The notes: generated from the sequence alone by a model not told the origin. Counted from the first letter of the stretch, positions 31,205-41,017 are shown. The stretch: DNA of 64,000 bases from Natronolimnohabitans innermongolicus JCM 12255 (GCF_000337215.1 NZ_AOHZ01000075.1:2371-66370); one strand, 5' to 3'. Numbers and translations are program-made.

Positions 31205-34168
31205 TCAGTCGTCGTCCATCGGCGCCGTCACGGGCTCGACGCGCTCGCCGCGGGGCCCCTCGAGATCCACCTTCGGGAGCAGGTCGCGCAGGTAGCGACC
31301 CGTGTGCGAGTCCTCGAGTTGGGCGACTTCCTCGGGCGTGCCGGTGGCGACGATTTCGCCGCCGTGCTCGCCGCCTTCCGGACCGAGGTCGATGATGTGG
31401 TCCGCGTTTTTGACGAGGTCGAGTTCGTGCTCGATGACGACGGCGGTGTTGCCGTTGTCGGTCAGCCGGTGGAGCACCTCGATCAGCTTGCGCTCGTCCT
31501 CGTGGTGGAGTCCGGTCGTCGGCTCGTCGAGCAGATAGAGGGTGTCGCCGGTGTCTTTTTTCCCCAACTCTTCGGCGAGTTTGATCCGCTGGGCCTCACC
31601 ACCGGAAAGCGTCGTCGAGGGCTGGCCGAGGGTCATGTAGTCGAGTCCGACGTCTTTCAACAGCTTGAGGCGGCGACGGATCTGGGAGTTCGACTCGAAG
31701 AACTCGTAGGCTTCGTCGACCTCCATGTCGAGTACGTCCGAGATGGTCTTGCCCTTGTAGGTGACGTCCAGCGTGGCGTCGTTGTAGCGGGCCCCCTCAC
31801 ACTCTTCGCAGGGAACGTAGACGTCGCTCAGGAAGTTCATCTCGATCTTGACGGTGCCCTGGCCGCCACACTCCTCGCAGCGACCGTCCTTGACGTTGAA
31901 CGAGAAGCGCCCCTTCTCGTAGCCTCGCTGTTTGGCGAGTTTGGTCTGGGCGAACAGCTCGCGGATGTAATCGAAGACGCCGGTGTAGGTCGCGGGGTTC
32001 GATCGCGGCGTGCGGCCGATCGGCGACTGGTCGATCAGCCGCACGGTCTCGATCTCCGCGAGTCCCTCGAGGGCGTCGTGCTCGCCCGGGATGACGCTCG
32101 TGTTATCGTTCATCTCGCGTGCGAGACCCTTGTAGAGCACCTCGTGCATCAGGGTGGACTTTCCGGAGCCGGAGACGCCCGTGATGGCCGTCATACAGCC
32201 AAGCGGGATATCGACGTCGACGTCCGCGAGGTTGTGCTGGCGGGCGCCGCGGATCGTCAGCGCCCCCGCCGGATCGCGTCGCTCGTCGGGAACGGGAATC
32301 TGGCGGCGGCCGGAGAGGTAGTCGCCGGTGATCGAGTCTTCGGTCGCTTTGACCTCCTCGACGGAGCCGTTGACGACGACCTCGCCGCCGCGCTTGCCGG
32401 GGCCGGGCCCCATGTCGATGACGTTGTCCGCGCGGCGCATCGTCTCCTCGTCGTGTTCGACGACGAGCAGGGTGTTACCCAGGTCGCGAAGCTCACAGAG
32501 CGTGTCCAGCAGGCGGTCGTTGTCCCGCTGGTGGAGCCCGATCGAGGGCTCGTCTAAGACGTAGAGGACGCCGACGAGGCCCGAACCGATCTGCGTCGCG
32601 AGTCGGATGCGCTGGCTCTCGCCGCCCGACAGGGTGGCGGCCTCCCGGTCGAGGGTCAGGTACTCGAGTCCGACCTCGACCATGAAGCTCAGCCGCGCGC
32701 GGATCTCTTTCAGAATCTCCTCGGCGATCACCTTCTCGCGCTCGGTGAGGTCCGCCTCGAGCGACTCGAAGTGCGCCAGAGCGTCGCCGATGCTCATCGC
32801 GTTGATCTCGGTGATCGCCGTTCCGTCGACGAGCACGGCGCGGCTGGCGGGCTTGAGGCGGGTCCCGTCGCAGGACGGACACTCCGTCGCCGACATGTAG
32901 TCCTCGATGTGTTCCCGGGTCGAGTCCGAGTCGGTCTCGAGGTAGCGTCGCTCGAGGTTGGGGATGACGCCCTCGAAGCGCTTGCGCTTGCGACGCGTGC
33001 CGTTTCGCGTGCTTCGCTCGAACGTGACCTTCTCGCTGGTACCGTAGAGGAATGCCTGCTGAACGTCGTCGTCGAGCTCCTCGAACAGCGTCGTCAGCGA
33101 GACGTCGAAGTGTTCGGCGACGGCGTCGAGCCGGGTCTGGTAGTACGAGCGGTTGTAGCTCCAGGCCTCGAAGACGTGTTTCAGCGGTTTGGACTCGTCC
33201 TGGATGACGAGATCCTCGTCGACCTCCTTGGTCTCGCCCAGCCCCTCGCACTCGGGACAGGCGCCGTGGGGCGAGTTAAACGAGAAGGAGCGGGTCTCGA
33301 TCTCGGGGACGTCGATCCCGCAGTGCGTACAGGCCAGATCCTTCGAGAACTCGACGACGAAGCGGTCGTCATCCTCGCCGTCGTCGCCCAGCGCGCCCGT
33401 GCGTCGGGCCTCTTCGCCCAGGTCTTCGGCGGCCTCGGCCGGTGCGTCGGGGAGGATGACCTTCAGGACGCCCTCGGCCTCGTCTAAGGCCGTCTCGACG
33501 CTGTCGACGATCCGCGGGCGGTCCTCGGCGGAGACCTTCACGCGGTCGACGATGACGTCGATCGTGTGGTCGAAATTCTCGTCTAAGTCTGGTTTCTCGA
33601 GCGTGAGGTCGTGTTCCTCGCCGTCGACCTCGACGCGGGCGTACCCCTCCGAGACGAGTTCGTCGAAGAGGTCCTCGAAAGCGCCCTTCTGGTCGCGGAC
33701 GACCGGGGCCGCGAGTTTGGCCTTCGTTCCTTCCGGAAGCTCGAGGATGCGCTCGACCATGTTCTGGGCCGACTGTTCGCCGACTTCGCGGCCACAATCG
33801 GGACAGTGGGGGGTGCCGACGCGGGCGTAGAGAAGACGGAGATAGTCGTGAAGCTCCGTGACGGTCCCCACCGTCGATCGCGGGTTGTTCGCGGCGTTCT
33901 TCTGATCGATCGAGATCGCCGGGGAGAGTCCCTCGACGGTCTCGACCTGTGGCTTGTCCATCTGGCCGAGGAAGTTCCGGGCGTACGCCGAGAGACTCTC
34001 GATATAGCGTCGCTGGCCTTCGGCGTAGATGGTCTCGAACGCAAGCGAGGATTTCCCCGACCCCGAGAGTCCGGTGACGACGGTAAACTCCTCGCGGGGG
34101 ATGGTGACGTCGAGATCCTTGAGGTTATGCTCTTCTGCCCCCCGTACTTCGATGTAGTCTTTGCTCAT
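31205..34168 (-). CDS. uvrA: excinuclease ABC subunit UvrA
   Basis: A 987-residue DNA-damage sensor of nucleotide excision repair. Two ABC ATPase halves carry Walker A motifs GLSGSGKSSLAFETI (near residue 32) and GVSGSGKSTLMHEVL, and signature segments LSGGESQRIRLA and LSGGEAQRIKLA. Zinc-finger cysteine pairs are seen in HCPDCGREVG, CPSCDGTRLKP and CEECGGQGT with VPCEECEG. The start MSKDYIEVRGAEEHNLKDL matches the family; an ATG 24 bases upstream is a less likely alternative. It is a single gene, convergent with the S14 module. Confidence 0.97.
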   Translation of the reverse strand: MSKDYIEVRGAEEHNLKDLDVTIPREEFTVVTGLSGSGKSSLAFETIYAEGQRRYIESLSAYARNFLGQMDKPQVETVEGLSPAISIDQKNAANNPRSTVGTVTELHDYLRLLYARVGTPHCPDCGREVGEQSAQNMVERILELPEGTKAKLAAPVVRDQKGAFEDLFDELVSEGYARVEVDGEEHDLTLEKPDLDENFDHTIDVIVDRVKVSAEDRPRIVDSVETALDEAEGVLKVILPDAPAEAAEDLGEEARRTGALGDDGEDDDRFVVEFSKDLACTHCGIDVPEIETRSFSFNSPHGACPECEGLGETKEVDEDLVIQDESKPLKHVFEAWSYNRSYYQTRLDAVAEHFDVSLTTLFEELDDDVQQAFLYGTSEKVTFERSTRNGTRRKRKRFEGVIPNLERRYLETDSDSTREHIEDYMSATECPSCDGTRLKPASRAVLVDGTAITEINAMSIGDALAHFESLEADLTEREKVIAEEILKEIRARLSFMVEVGLEYLTLDREAATLSGGESQRIRLATQIGSGLVGVLYVLDEPSIGLHQRDNDRLLDTLCELRDLGNTLLVVEHDEETMRRADNVIDMGPGPGKRGGEVVVNGSVEEVKATEDSITGDYLSGRRQIPVPDERRDPAGALTIRGARQHNLADVDVDIPLGCMTAITGVSGSGKSTLMHEVLYKGLAREMNDNTSVIPGEHDALEGLAEIETVRLIDQSPIGRTPRSNPATYTGVFDYIRELFAQTKLAKQRGYEKGRFSFNVKDGRCEECGGQGTVKIEMNFLSDVYVPCEECEGARYNDATLDVTYKGKTISDVLDMEVDEAYEFFESNSQIRRRLKLLKDVGLDYMTLGQPSTTLSGGEAQRIKLAEELGKKDTGDTLYLLDEPTTGLHHEDERKLIEVLHRLTDNGNTAVVIEHELDLVKNADHIIDLGPEGGEHGGEIVATGTPEEVAQLEDSHTGRYLRDLLPKVDLEGPRGERVEPVTAPMDDD

Positions 34169-34448
34169 GTGTTCGTGACAGTCGGTGTCCAAATATCTGC
34201 GCGACTCGCTGCTCGATTCACTGTGACTAAGTCAGCGGCCGAAGCAACTTAACGGGTCTGAAAGCGCAGTAGGGTGGTGTGTGCTAGCAATTTTCTCACT
34301 CGCCGCATCCCTCTCACGCGTGCGCGAAGCCAGTTCAGACGCCGGCCGGCCCAGACGCCGATCGAGACCGTCGTCCAGATCGGACGGCGGTCCGACGACG
34401 CCTTCGTCGGACCAAACTGACTTCGGTCGGTAGCCCCAATGGACGTCC

Positions 34449-35006
34449 ATGACGGACGATACCGGATCCGGCCTGCCGGTCGACGACGTCGTCGACTACT
34501 GTCACACCCAGGCGGGGTTGCTCTCGGGGCGCGTCGAGACGATGCGCGACGAAGCCGACGCGTTGCTCGCCGAGATCGACGAGACCATGGCCGAACTCCG
34601 GAGCTACCTCGAGGACCACACGAACGCGACCCCGGCGACAGACGGTCCGTCGACGCCGGCGGGACCGGACGGTGGCGGGCCCGATATCGAGGCGTTCGAG
34701 GACTTAGAGCAGGACGTCGAGAAGAAGCAGCTGCTCGTCGAGGCGAAACAGACGCGGATGCAGGCGTTCCAGAATCTGGCCGCCGACTACACCGAACTCG
34801 CCGCCGAACTCCAGACCGACGTCGAGGACGGCGACGAGGCGCTGACTCGAGTCGTCCAGTTCGAGGCCGACCGGGACGCGCCGGCGTACTTCGAGGAGCG
34901 CGAAACGATGCTCGAGACCGCCCAGAGCGCGGGCGAGAGGAGTGAAACGGGCGATGGGACCGAAGCAGACGACGCAGATAGCCAGGACGACGCGACCGGC
35001 GAGTGA
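34449..35006 (+). CDS. conserved haloarchaeal coiled-coil protein
   Basis: A 185-residue acidic protein. Residues 10-55 (VDYCHTQAGLLSGRVETMRD and on) and 90-150 (DLEQDVEKKQLLVEAKQTRM and on) are long helices with heptad character, joined by a Thr/Pro/Gly linker. No enzymatic motif is present, and the tail is disordered and acidic. Many haloarchaea carry such a gene near uvrA; I know no function. It is convergent with the universal-stress-protein gene. Confidence 0.7.
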   Translation: MTDDTGSGLPVDDVVDYCHTQAGLLSGRVETMRDEADALLAEIDETMAELRSYLEDHTNATPATDGPSTPAGPDGGGPDIEAFEDLEQDVEKKQLLVEAKQTRMQAFQNLAADYTELAAELQTDVEDGDEALTRVVQFEADRDAPAYFEERETMLETAQSAGERSETGDGTEADDADSQDDATGE

Positions 35007-35033
35007 GCGCGACGCGAGGACGTCCGTCCAGTT

Positions 35034-35867
35034 TCAGTTTCCACCGGCCGCTCGAACCGTGAGCACCGGCACCGTCGCCTGCCGCAACACGCGTTCCGTA
35101 ACGCTGCCGAGCAGCAGTCGATCGAGTCCGCTGCGACCGTGCGTGCCCATTACGAGCAGGTCCGCCTCCACGTCGTCGACGTACGAACGAATCGTTCGAT
35201 GTGCCGAGCCGTACTTGACGGCCGTTTCCGTCTCGATACCTGCGCGGTCGGCTCCCGCCGCTTCCTCGCCGACGACCGACTGGGCGTGGCGCTCGAGTCG
35301 GTCGAGTCTGAGGTCGTCTCGCTCGTCGATCGCCGCCGGCGTCACGTCGACGACCGAGAGCAGGTGTACCGTCGCGTCGTGGTGATTCGCCACGGTGAGG
35401 GCCCGCTCGAGGGCGGCACTCGCGTGACCGCTGCCGTCGGTCGGAACGACGATCGTTTCGAGCGGATACCGGCGCCGAACGTCGGCTGCGCCGCGGACGA
35501 CGAGCACGGGGACCGGGGCGTCGCGGACGATCGACTCGGTGACGCTGCCGAGGATGAGCCGGCCGACGCCCTGTCGGCCGCGGGTCCCCATCACGATGGC
35601 GTCGACGTCGTGTTCGGCGGCGGCCTCGAGGATCGCATCTCGTGGCTCGCCGGTTTCGACACTGTCGACGATGGGGCCGTCCGTCTCGCTTGCCCATTCG
35701 CGGCTGTCCTCGAGCAACGCCTCGACGTCGGCCGGGTCCGCGTCCGGATCGCGGACGTGGAGCACGTGAACGGTCGTCGCTTCGACAGCTGCGATCTCTC
35801 CGGCGTACTCGAGGGCGGCGTTCGCCGGACCGCTTCCATCGGTCGGAACGAGGATGCGATCGAACAT
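35034..35867 (-). CDS. universal stress protein, tandem UspA domains
   Basis: A 277-residue protein with two UspA domains. Each starts with a nucleotide-binding strand (ILVPTDGSGPANAALEYA and VVPTDGSGHASAALERAL) and ends with an ATP-binding loop of the G-x2-G-x9-G-[ST] type (GTRGRQGVGRLILGSVTE and GTHGRSGLDRLLLGSVTE). Tandem USPs often bind ATP and sense energy or stress state. It is separated by 59 bp from the upstream aminotransferase gene, on the same strand. Confidence 0.93.
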   Translation of the reverse strand: MFDRILVPTDGSGPANAALEYAGEIAAVEATTVHVLHVRDPDADPADVEALLEDSREWASETDGPIVDSVETGEPRDAILEAAAEHDVDAIVMGTRGRQGVGRLILGSVTESIVRDAPVPVLVVRGAADVRRRYPLETIVVPTDGSGHASAALERALTVANHHDATVHLLSVVDVTPAAIDERDDLRLDRLERHAQSVVGEEAAGADRAGIETETAVKYGSAHRTIRSYVDDVEADLLVMGTHGRSGLDRLLLGSVTERVLRQATVPVLTVRAAGGN

Positions 35868-35926
35868 ACGCTATCGACGCGCCGACGGGACTTACAAGTA
35901 CAGTGTGTTCCCACCCCGCGGGAGCG

Positions 35927-37054
35927 TCAGCTCGCCTCGAGACCCTCGAGCAGCGCGTCGACGTCCTCGCGGGTGTTGAACGCGTGGATCGAGGCGCGAA
36001 TCGCGTCGGGTCGGGGAAGCGACCGGAGGACGATCCCGCGGTCGCCGAGTCGTTCGACCGTCCCCTCTGGGTCGTCGACGTCGATCGTGACCAGCCCGGA
36101 TTCGAACGACTGCGGACTCAGCACCCGCTCCGACGGGAGCCCGTCCTTCAACCGGTTGGTCAGCGTTTCGATCCGTCCCTCGATCGTCTCGAGGCCGATC
36201 GACTCGAGCAGGTCGATCGACGCGGTCAGGCCGGCGTGGGGCGCCGGGCTCGCGGTGGCGACCTCGAACCGTCGGGCGTCGGGTGCGAGCTCGTACGCCG
36301 CGGCGTTCTCGTCGACGACGCTGCGGTAGCCGATCGCGGCGGGAGCGAGTTCGCGTACGTGCTCGTCGACGAGTCCCTCGCGCACGTAGAGAAAGCCGGA
36401 GCCGAAGGGGCCGAGCAGCCACTTGTGGCCCGCGGCGGCGACGAAGTCGGCGCCCCACTCGCGCACGTCGATGGGGACCTGTCCGGGCGCCTGCACGGCG
36501 TCGACCAGTACGAGCGCACCGGCGTCGTGGGCGATTTCGACGAGATCCGCGATCGGCAGTCGGGTGCCGTGGGTCCAGGTGAGCGAACTCACGCAGAACA
36601 GCGTCGCCTCGTCGGCGACGGCTGTTACGTCTTCGAGGTCGATCCGGCCGCAGTCGGTCTCGAGGACGCGCACGTCGACTCCGTGCTCGCGCTCGAGGCG
36701 CTGGAAGGGGAGGATGCCGGCCGAGTGTTCGAGGTCGGTGCGGACGACGACGTCGTCGCCGCTCCACTCGAGTGCGCCCACGACGCGGTTGATCGCGTCC
36801 GTCGTACTCTCCGTCAGCGCGACCGCCGCCGGTGAGGCGCCGATCAGTCCGGCGATCGCCTCGCGGGCCTCGTCGTAGGCGTCGAACGCCGCGGGATACT
36901 GCCCCTCGGCGGTCGGGGCGTCGTACTCGTGGTGCTCGAGGGCCGATTCGGCCGCCTCGACGACGCGTCGCGGGCTCGGACCGCCCGCGCCCCAGTTGAG
37001 GTAGTGTCCGGACTCGAGCGCCGGCATCGTCTCGCGGAGTTCCGTGGGGGTCAT
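35927..37054 (-). CDS. class-V PLP-dependent aminotransferase / cysteine desulfurase-like enzyme
   Basis: A 375-residue fold-type I PLP enzyme. Seen are HYLNWGAGGPSPRRVVEA near the start, ALTESTTDAINRVVGAL, VLVDAVQAPGQVPIDV with the Asp that pairs with the pyridine nitrogen, and the Schiff-base lysine in AAAGHKWLLGPFGSGFLYV. No desulfurase active-site cysteine loop is apparent, so it may act on an amino acid such as an isopenicillin-epimerase or selenocysteine-lyase relative. The substrate is unknown. Confidence 0.88.
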   Translation of the reverse strand: MTPTELRETMPALESGHYLNWGAGGPSPRRVVEAAESALEHHEYDAPTAEGQYPAAFDAYDEAREAIAGLIGASPAAVALTESTTDAINRVVGALEWSGDDVVVRTDLEHSAGILPFQRLEREHGVDVRVLETDCGRIDLEDVTAVADEATLFCVSSLTWTHGTRLPIADLVEIAHDAGALVLVDAVQAPGQVPIDVREWGADFVAAAGHKWLLGPFGSGFLYVREGLVDEHVRELAPAAIGYRSVVDENAAAYELAPDARRFEVATASPAPHAGLTASIDLLESIGLETIEGRIETLTNRLKDGLPSERVLSPQSFESGLVTIDVDDPEGTVERLGDRGIVLRSLPRPDAIRASIHAFNTREDVDALLEGLEAS

Positions 37055-37080
37055 GGTCGGTCGTTCGGTCCCCGTCGTGT

Positions 37081-37192
37081 TATACTGTCGGACAGACCGA
37101 GTTGACGATCGGCCGCGCTACTGCGGTCGTCGCCGTCGGAGCCGACCGCGAATTCGCGCCCGACGGCTCACTGACTGCTGTCCGGCAGTATA
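37081..37192. repeat. long-spaced inverted repeat
   Basis: TATACTGTCGGACA (37081-37094) and TGTCCGGCAGTATA (37179-37192) are complementary with one mismatch, 84 nt apart, between divergent genes. The first 13 bases match 14600-14612 upstream of thiD exactly. It may belong to the same broad class of terminal-TATA palindromes as family A. Confidence 0.5.
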
Positions 37193-37306
37193 GTGGCGGT
37201 GTTTCCGGCACCCGACGCCGTCGGAAGGAGGACACGAGACCCGACGTTCCCGACGGCCGGAAACCTGGCGTAGACTTTTATTCGGTCGCCGACCAACGGG
37301 TAACTG

Positions 37307-38083
37307 ATGAGCATAGCGCTGACGCCGGGGATCTCGCTCGACGCGAGCGATCCCGAAACGACGGTCGCGATCGGACAGTTGTTCGCGTACCTCGCTATCG
37401 GTATCGCGGCGATCGTCCTGTTGTACTACACGTCGATTTACGTCCGCGACGTCCTCGCCGCCGACGTCAGCGAGGCCAAGTGGTACCTGTTCGTCGGCAT
37501 CGGCGCCGCGGTCGTCTACGCCGCTGCCGGCACCGGCACGCTCTTTTTCGAGACGGAGTGGCTCGCACTGTTCGCGGAGGGGGCCATCCTGTTTTTCATC
37601 CTCTTTCTCGCGCTCGGCATCCGCGGGATGTACCACGCCGAGCGGTCCGGCGCCGGACGATCACGGCTGTTGCCAGCCTGGGCCGACGTCGTGGTTATCG
37701 CCGTCTTCGTCGCCGCGTGGTGGGGTACCTTCCTGGTCAGCACCGACTGGACCCGACCCGTCGTCGCGGTCGGGTGGGTCCTCACGTCGGCGTGGGCGGT
37801 CCTCTACGGCGTGCAGGCCGTCCGCGTCCACGAAGGGACGACGCTGGCCGCGCTGACACGACACCTGCTGCCCGCGATCGTCTGCGTCGTCGCCGTCGTC
37901 TTCGTCGACCTCGTAACGAGCTACCTCGACGGCTACGGCGCCCTGGCCGACGCCGCCTGGATCGTCGGCACGACGCTCGTCGCCGCCTTCCTCTTCAACA
38001 CCGCCGTGGCGATCCGCCAGCAAGGCGGCGAACTCGAGCGACTCTACGACTGGACGACCTGGCGCGAGCAGTCCCTCGAGTAG
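37307..38083 (+). CDS. seven-helix membrane protein
   Basis: A 258-residue protein with seven predicted membrane segments: about 22-48, 59-82, 87-110, 125-144, 150-172, 187-206 and 212-235. The layout, with a short outside N-terminus and a charged C-terminal tail (ELERLYDWTTWREQ), is that of microbial rhodopsins, but the last helix (AAWIVGTTLVAAFLFNTA) has no lysine to hold retinal. It is therefore not a standard rhodopsin. I do not recognise a family. It has its own upstream region with an inverted repeat. Confidence 0.65.
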   Translation: MSIALTPGISLDASDPETTVAIGQLFAYLAIGIAAIVLLYYTSIYVRDVLAADVSEAKWYLFVGIGAAVVYAAAGTGTLFFETEWLALFAEGAILFFILFLALGIRGMYHAERSGAGRSRLLPAWADVVVIAVFVAAWWGTFLVSTDWTRPVVAVGWVLTSAWAVLYGVQAVRVHEGTTLAALTRHLLPAIVCVVAVVFVDLVTSYLDGYGALADAAWIVGTTLVAAFLFNTAVAIRQQGGELERLYDWTTWREQSLE

Positions 38084-38170
38084 CGCGGGTGGCGGTCCCG
38101 CGTTCGGTTCGTGTCCTCGGTGTTCCGGCGTCACCAACCCTTATTATTCGCGATCGTATCAATCAAACAG

Positions 38171-39055
38171 ATGGTCCTCCAATACGTATTCGGCGCCGTC
38201 CTGCTCGCCGTCGGCGCGTACTTCCTCCGAAACGTCCGGACGTACGTCGGCCAGTATCGAACGGTCTCGAGTGTCGACCCGGACGCGACGCCGACGATGC
38301 AACCCGGCGAGACGGTAACGCTGGTCGGACGCGCTCGCGTTCTCGAACCGGCGCCGACGCCGGATCCGCGAGACGGAACGGACGCCGGCGCTGAACCGAC
38401 CCCTGTCGACGGGTCGACGTCGACGACCGGCGACCGCGAATCAGCCAATACCGACGGCGTCGACCCCGGTCCCGACCCCGGATTCGTCGCCTGGCGCGTC
38501 CGTCGCCGGAAACGAAAGCGCAGTTCCAGTTCGAACTCCGGCACCAGACACCGGTGGACGACCGAACGCGCCGGCCTCGAGGTCGGCGACCTCGAGATCG
38601 AAGCCGACGCGGGGACGGTTCGTCTCGACCGCGACGCCGCTCGGGATCTCCTCCCCGGCGGCGTGACCGACTGGACGACGGCCGATCCCTGGGATTCCGC
38701 CGGGCTCCACCTCGGCGATCCCGACGTCGACGCGCGGATCGACGATCCGCGCGATTTCGGCCCCGACCTTCCGGTCGATATCAACCTCGGCCCGCTCAGC
38801 ACCGGCGAGCGATCCCGGTTTCAGGTCAACCGGATCGACGACGGCCAGCAGGTGCTCGTCCACGGCGAACTCGCGATGGGCGACCACGGCCTCACGCTGA
38901 CCAGCGGCCCGGCGGCGTCGCTCGTCCTCTCGAGCGGCTCGGTCGGCGATCTGACCGGTCGTCTCCGGTGGAAGATCGCCAAGAACACCCTTCTCGCGCT
39001 CGTCTTGCTCGCGTTCGCCGGCGCGAGCTTCGGCGGGTTCCTCGAGTTCTCCTGA
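38171..39055 (+). CDS. GIDE/E3-ligase-like membrane protein
   Basis: A 294-residue protein. An N-terminal helix (VLQYVFGAVLLAVGAYFL) is followed by TMQPGETVTLVGRARVLEP, the opening of a GIDE-type domain (related to the membrane domain of the MUL1 ubiquitin ligase), a disordered acidic/Thr-rich linker, and another globular part ending in a C-terminal helix (KNTLLALVLLAFAGASFGGF). There is no RING domain, so ligase activity is not implied. The ATG at 38171 begins the helix; an upstream frame start at 38111 is less likely. Confidence 0.72.
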   Translation: MVLQYVFGAVLLAVGAYFLRNVRTYVGQYRTVSSVDPDATPTMQPGETVTLVGRARVLEPAPTPDPRDGTDAGAEPTPVDGSTSTTGDRESANTDGVDPGPDPGFVAWRVRRRKRKRSSSSNSGTRHRWTTERAGLEVGDLEIEADAGTVRLDRDAARDLLPGGVTDWTTADPWDSAGLHLGDPDVDARIDDPRDFGPDLPVDINLGPLSTGERSRFQVNRIDDGQQVLVHGELAMGDHGLTLTSGPAASLVLSSGSVGDLTGRLRWKIAKNTLLALVLLAFAGASFGGFLEFS

Positions 39056-39262
39056 CGGACGAGTCACTCGAGACGAGGACCGGCGTCCACCAGAGGTAGC
39101 AGACGGGGAACGCCCACGGCACCGCTCGCTCGAGGACGCCCAGCCGCACCGACTTCGCGACCATACCGCCGATACGTCGGCGAGCTACTTCTCCGTGAGC
39201 CCGGCGGGCTCACCCGTCGACCGACGGGCCCACTTATTGTTCGCTCGAGCGTAGTAGACGGG

Positions 39263-39943
39263 ATGCTCGAGCAACGAGCCGATCGACTCTGGACGCACGC
39301 GGAATCGCTTCGCTTCGCCGGGGTCGAACTCGGCCGGATCATGACCGTCATCGAACTCTCGAGCGGCGGACTCTTCGTCCAGTCGCCGGCCGAACTGACG
39401 CCCGCCCTCGAGGCGGCGCTCGACGAACGTGGCGACGTTCGGTTCGTCGCCCCGGCGAGCAAACTCCACGGGCACCTGTACATGGAGCAGTACGCGACCG
39501 CCTACCCCGACGCCGAACTGCTCGCGGCGCCCGGCCTCGCGGCGCGGCGTCCCGATCTGACGTTCGATCACCTACTCGGCGACACGCCCGATCCCCGGTG
39601 GGCGCCCGATATCGATCAGGTCGCGATCGTCGGCCACCGCTGGCTCACCGAACTCGCCTACTTCCACCGCCCGAGTCGAACGCTCGTTCTGGGCGACGTC
39701 GGCTTCCACATCGGTTCGAGCAGCCCGCTGAAAACGCGGCTCGTCGCTCGAGCGCTCCGGGTGTACGAACGCGTCGGGCCGCCGGTCGAGTTTCGGCTGA
39801 CGATCGCGAACGCGGAGAGCTTCCGGCGTTCGATTCGGGACGTCCTCGCGTGGGACTTCGACCGGGTGATTCCCGGTCACGGCGAAATCGTCGAAACGGG
39901 CGGGAAACGGGCCGTTCTCGAGGGGTTCGACTGGCTTCGCTAA
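39263..39943 (+). CDS. MBL-fold-like DUF4336 protein
   Basis: A 226-residue protein with the layout of DUF4336: MTVIELSSGGLFVQSPAELT, then VRFVAPASKLHGHLYMEQYA with Gly-His in place of the usual HxHxD, DQVAIVGHRWLTELAYFHRPS, LVLGDVGFHI (conserved Asp) and VIPGHGEIVE. The metal ligands are partly altered, so hydrolase activity is uncertain. Its stop overlaps the last bases of the minus-strand lipoprotein gene (convergent, 4-nt overlap). Confidence 0.78.
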   Translation: MLEQRADRLWTHAESLRFAGVELGRIMTVIELSSGGLFVQSPAELTPALEAALDERGDVRFVAPASKLHGHLYMEQYATAYPDAELLAAPGLAARRPDLTFDHLLGDTPDPRWAPDIDQVAIVGHRWLTELAYFHRPSRTLVLGDVGFHIGSSSPLKTRLVARALRVYERVGPPVEFRLTIANAESFRRSIRDVLAWDFDRVIPGHGEIVETGGKRAVLEGFDWLR

Positions 39944-40359
39944 CAGTTGTCGGCGTGAAATTCGCACTCTCTGCTGACCGGCATCGACGGCGGAGTCGTC
40001 GTCTGGTGTACCATAACGTGTACTGCCGCACACGATTCGTCGGGGTCCGTCACGTCTCGTTCTTCCCACTCGTCGTCGGCGTCGAGCCGAGCGGCGACGA
40101 CGAAGTGGCCGGGGTCCGACGGCCACGTACAGTCGAGAACGCGCCCGCTATCTTCCGGTTCGAACTCGTACGTGACCTCCTCGACGACCGCCTCGCCGAG
40201 GATGACCCGCACCTGAACGGCGGTCGCCTCGTCGGTCCAGTTGATCACGCCGACGCGGAGGAGTTCCACCGCAGCGTCCTCCTCGAAAAGAGCGGTACAC
40301 CCGGCCATCCCGGCCGCGGTTCCGGCTCCGATCGCGGACACGAGTTCTCTCCGGTTCAC
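39940..40359 (-). CDS. exported lipoprotein
   Basis: A 139-residue protein starting MNRRELVSAIGAGTAAGMAGC, a twin-Arg-like signal with lipobox AGC at residue 21. The mature part is small and beta-rich (VGVINWTDEATAVQVRVILG) with two further cysteines near the C-terminus (RECEFHADNC) and one at ESCAAVHV, so a disulfide is possible. No family is recognised; it is probably a surface-anchored immunoglobulin-like domain. Confidence 0.75.
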   Translation of the reverse strand: MNRRELVSAIGAGTAAGMAGCTALFEEDAAVELLRVGVINWTDEATAVQVRVILGEAVVEEVTYEFEPEDSGRVLDCTWPSDPGHFVVAARLDADDEWEERDVTDPDESCAAVHVMVHQTTTPPSMPVSRECEFHADNC

Positions 40360-40551
40360 GAGCGGAATTCGTGACAGTAATCGAAAAATCTTGTGTGAAG
40401 TACCGCTCCGGATGGCCGTTCCCCCTCGGGACGGTGGTATCGGATCGGCGGTCCGCTTCGGCGCCGCGTCGAACGCCGAATCGTCTCAGACGACCCGCCG
40501 TCCGTTTCGACGACGTCGTCGACCCGTTTCCGACGGCAAGCGATGTCGAGG

Positions 40552-40791
40552 TCAGATGTCGCCGCGCAGTCTGATCTCGTCGCCGACGGACTCGAGCATG
40601 TCCTCGGTGACGAGGTAGTCCTCCTCATCGTCGCCCTCGACGCCGATCTTCGCCAGCAGGTGTTCGGCGACGGAGGGGTTCGGATCGACGTAGGCGCGAT
40701 CGCGTTCGACCTTCGCGACGATGCCGAGTTCCTTGCCCTCGGCGTCGATCACCGTCTTGCCGACCTCGTCGTCGGTCAGTTGTGGCGTCAT
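40552..40791 (-). CDS. PRC-barrel-like protein
   Basis: A 79-residue protein from MTPQLTDDEVGKTVIDAEGK. The strand pattern KTVIDAEGKELGIVAKVERDRAYV is typical of a PRC-barrel, and it ends VTEDMLESVGDEIRLRGDI. Proteins of this type are common in haloarchaea, alone or fused, and can bind RNA or other proteins. An upstream start at 40806 would add five residues. Confidence 0.8.
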   Translation of the reverse strand: MTPQLTDDEVGKTVIDAEGKELGIVAKVERDRAYVDPNPSVAEHLLAKIGVEGDDEEDYLVTEDMLESVGDEIRLRGDI

Positions 40792-41017
40792 AGTCGACGC
40801 TACCACGACCGCCGGGATAACGATCCGGCCGTCTCGTGCCGGTCAGTGGGACGGAGACTCGTGGAGCGGTACGGGGCGAGGAACACGACGGCGACGGCGG
40901 GGATGAGCACCGAAGACGAACGGCGAATACAGAGCGGCGAACGACTGACTGCAAACGCGTCCCCGGACTATATGCCGTCGGGCGACGACGGTCTGTTCGG
41001 AGGTGTCCGCCCCCACC

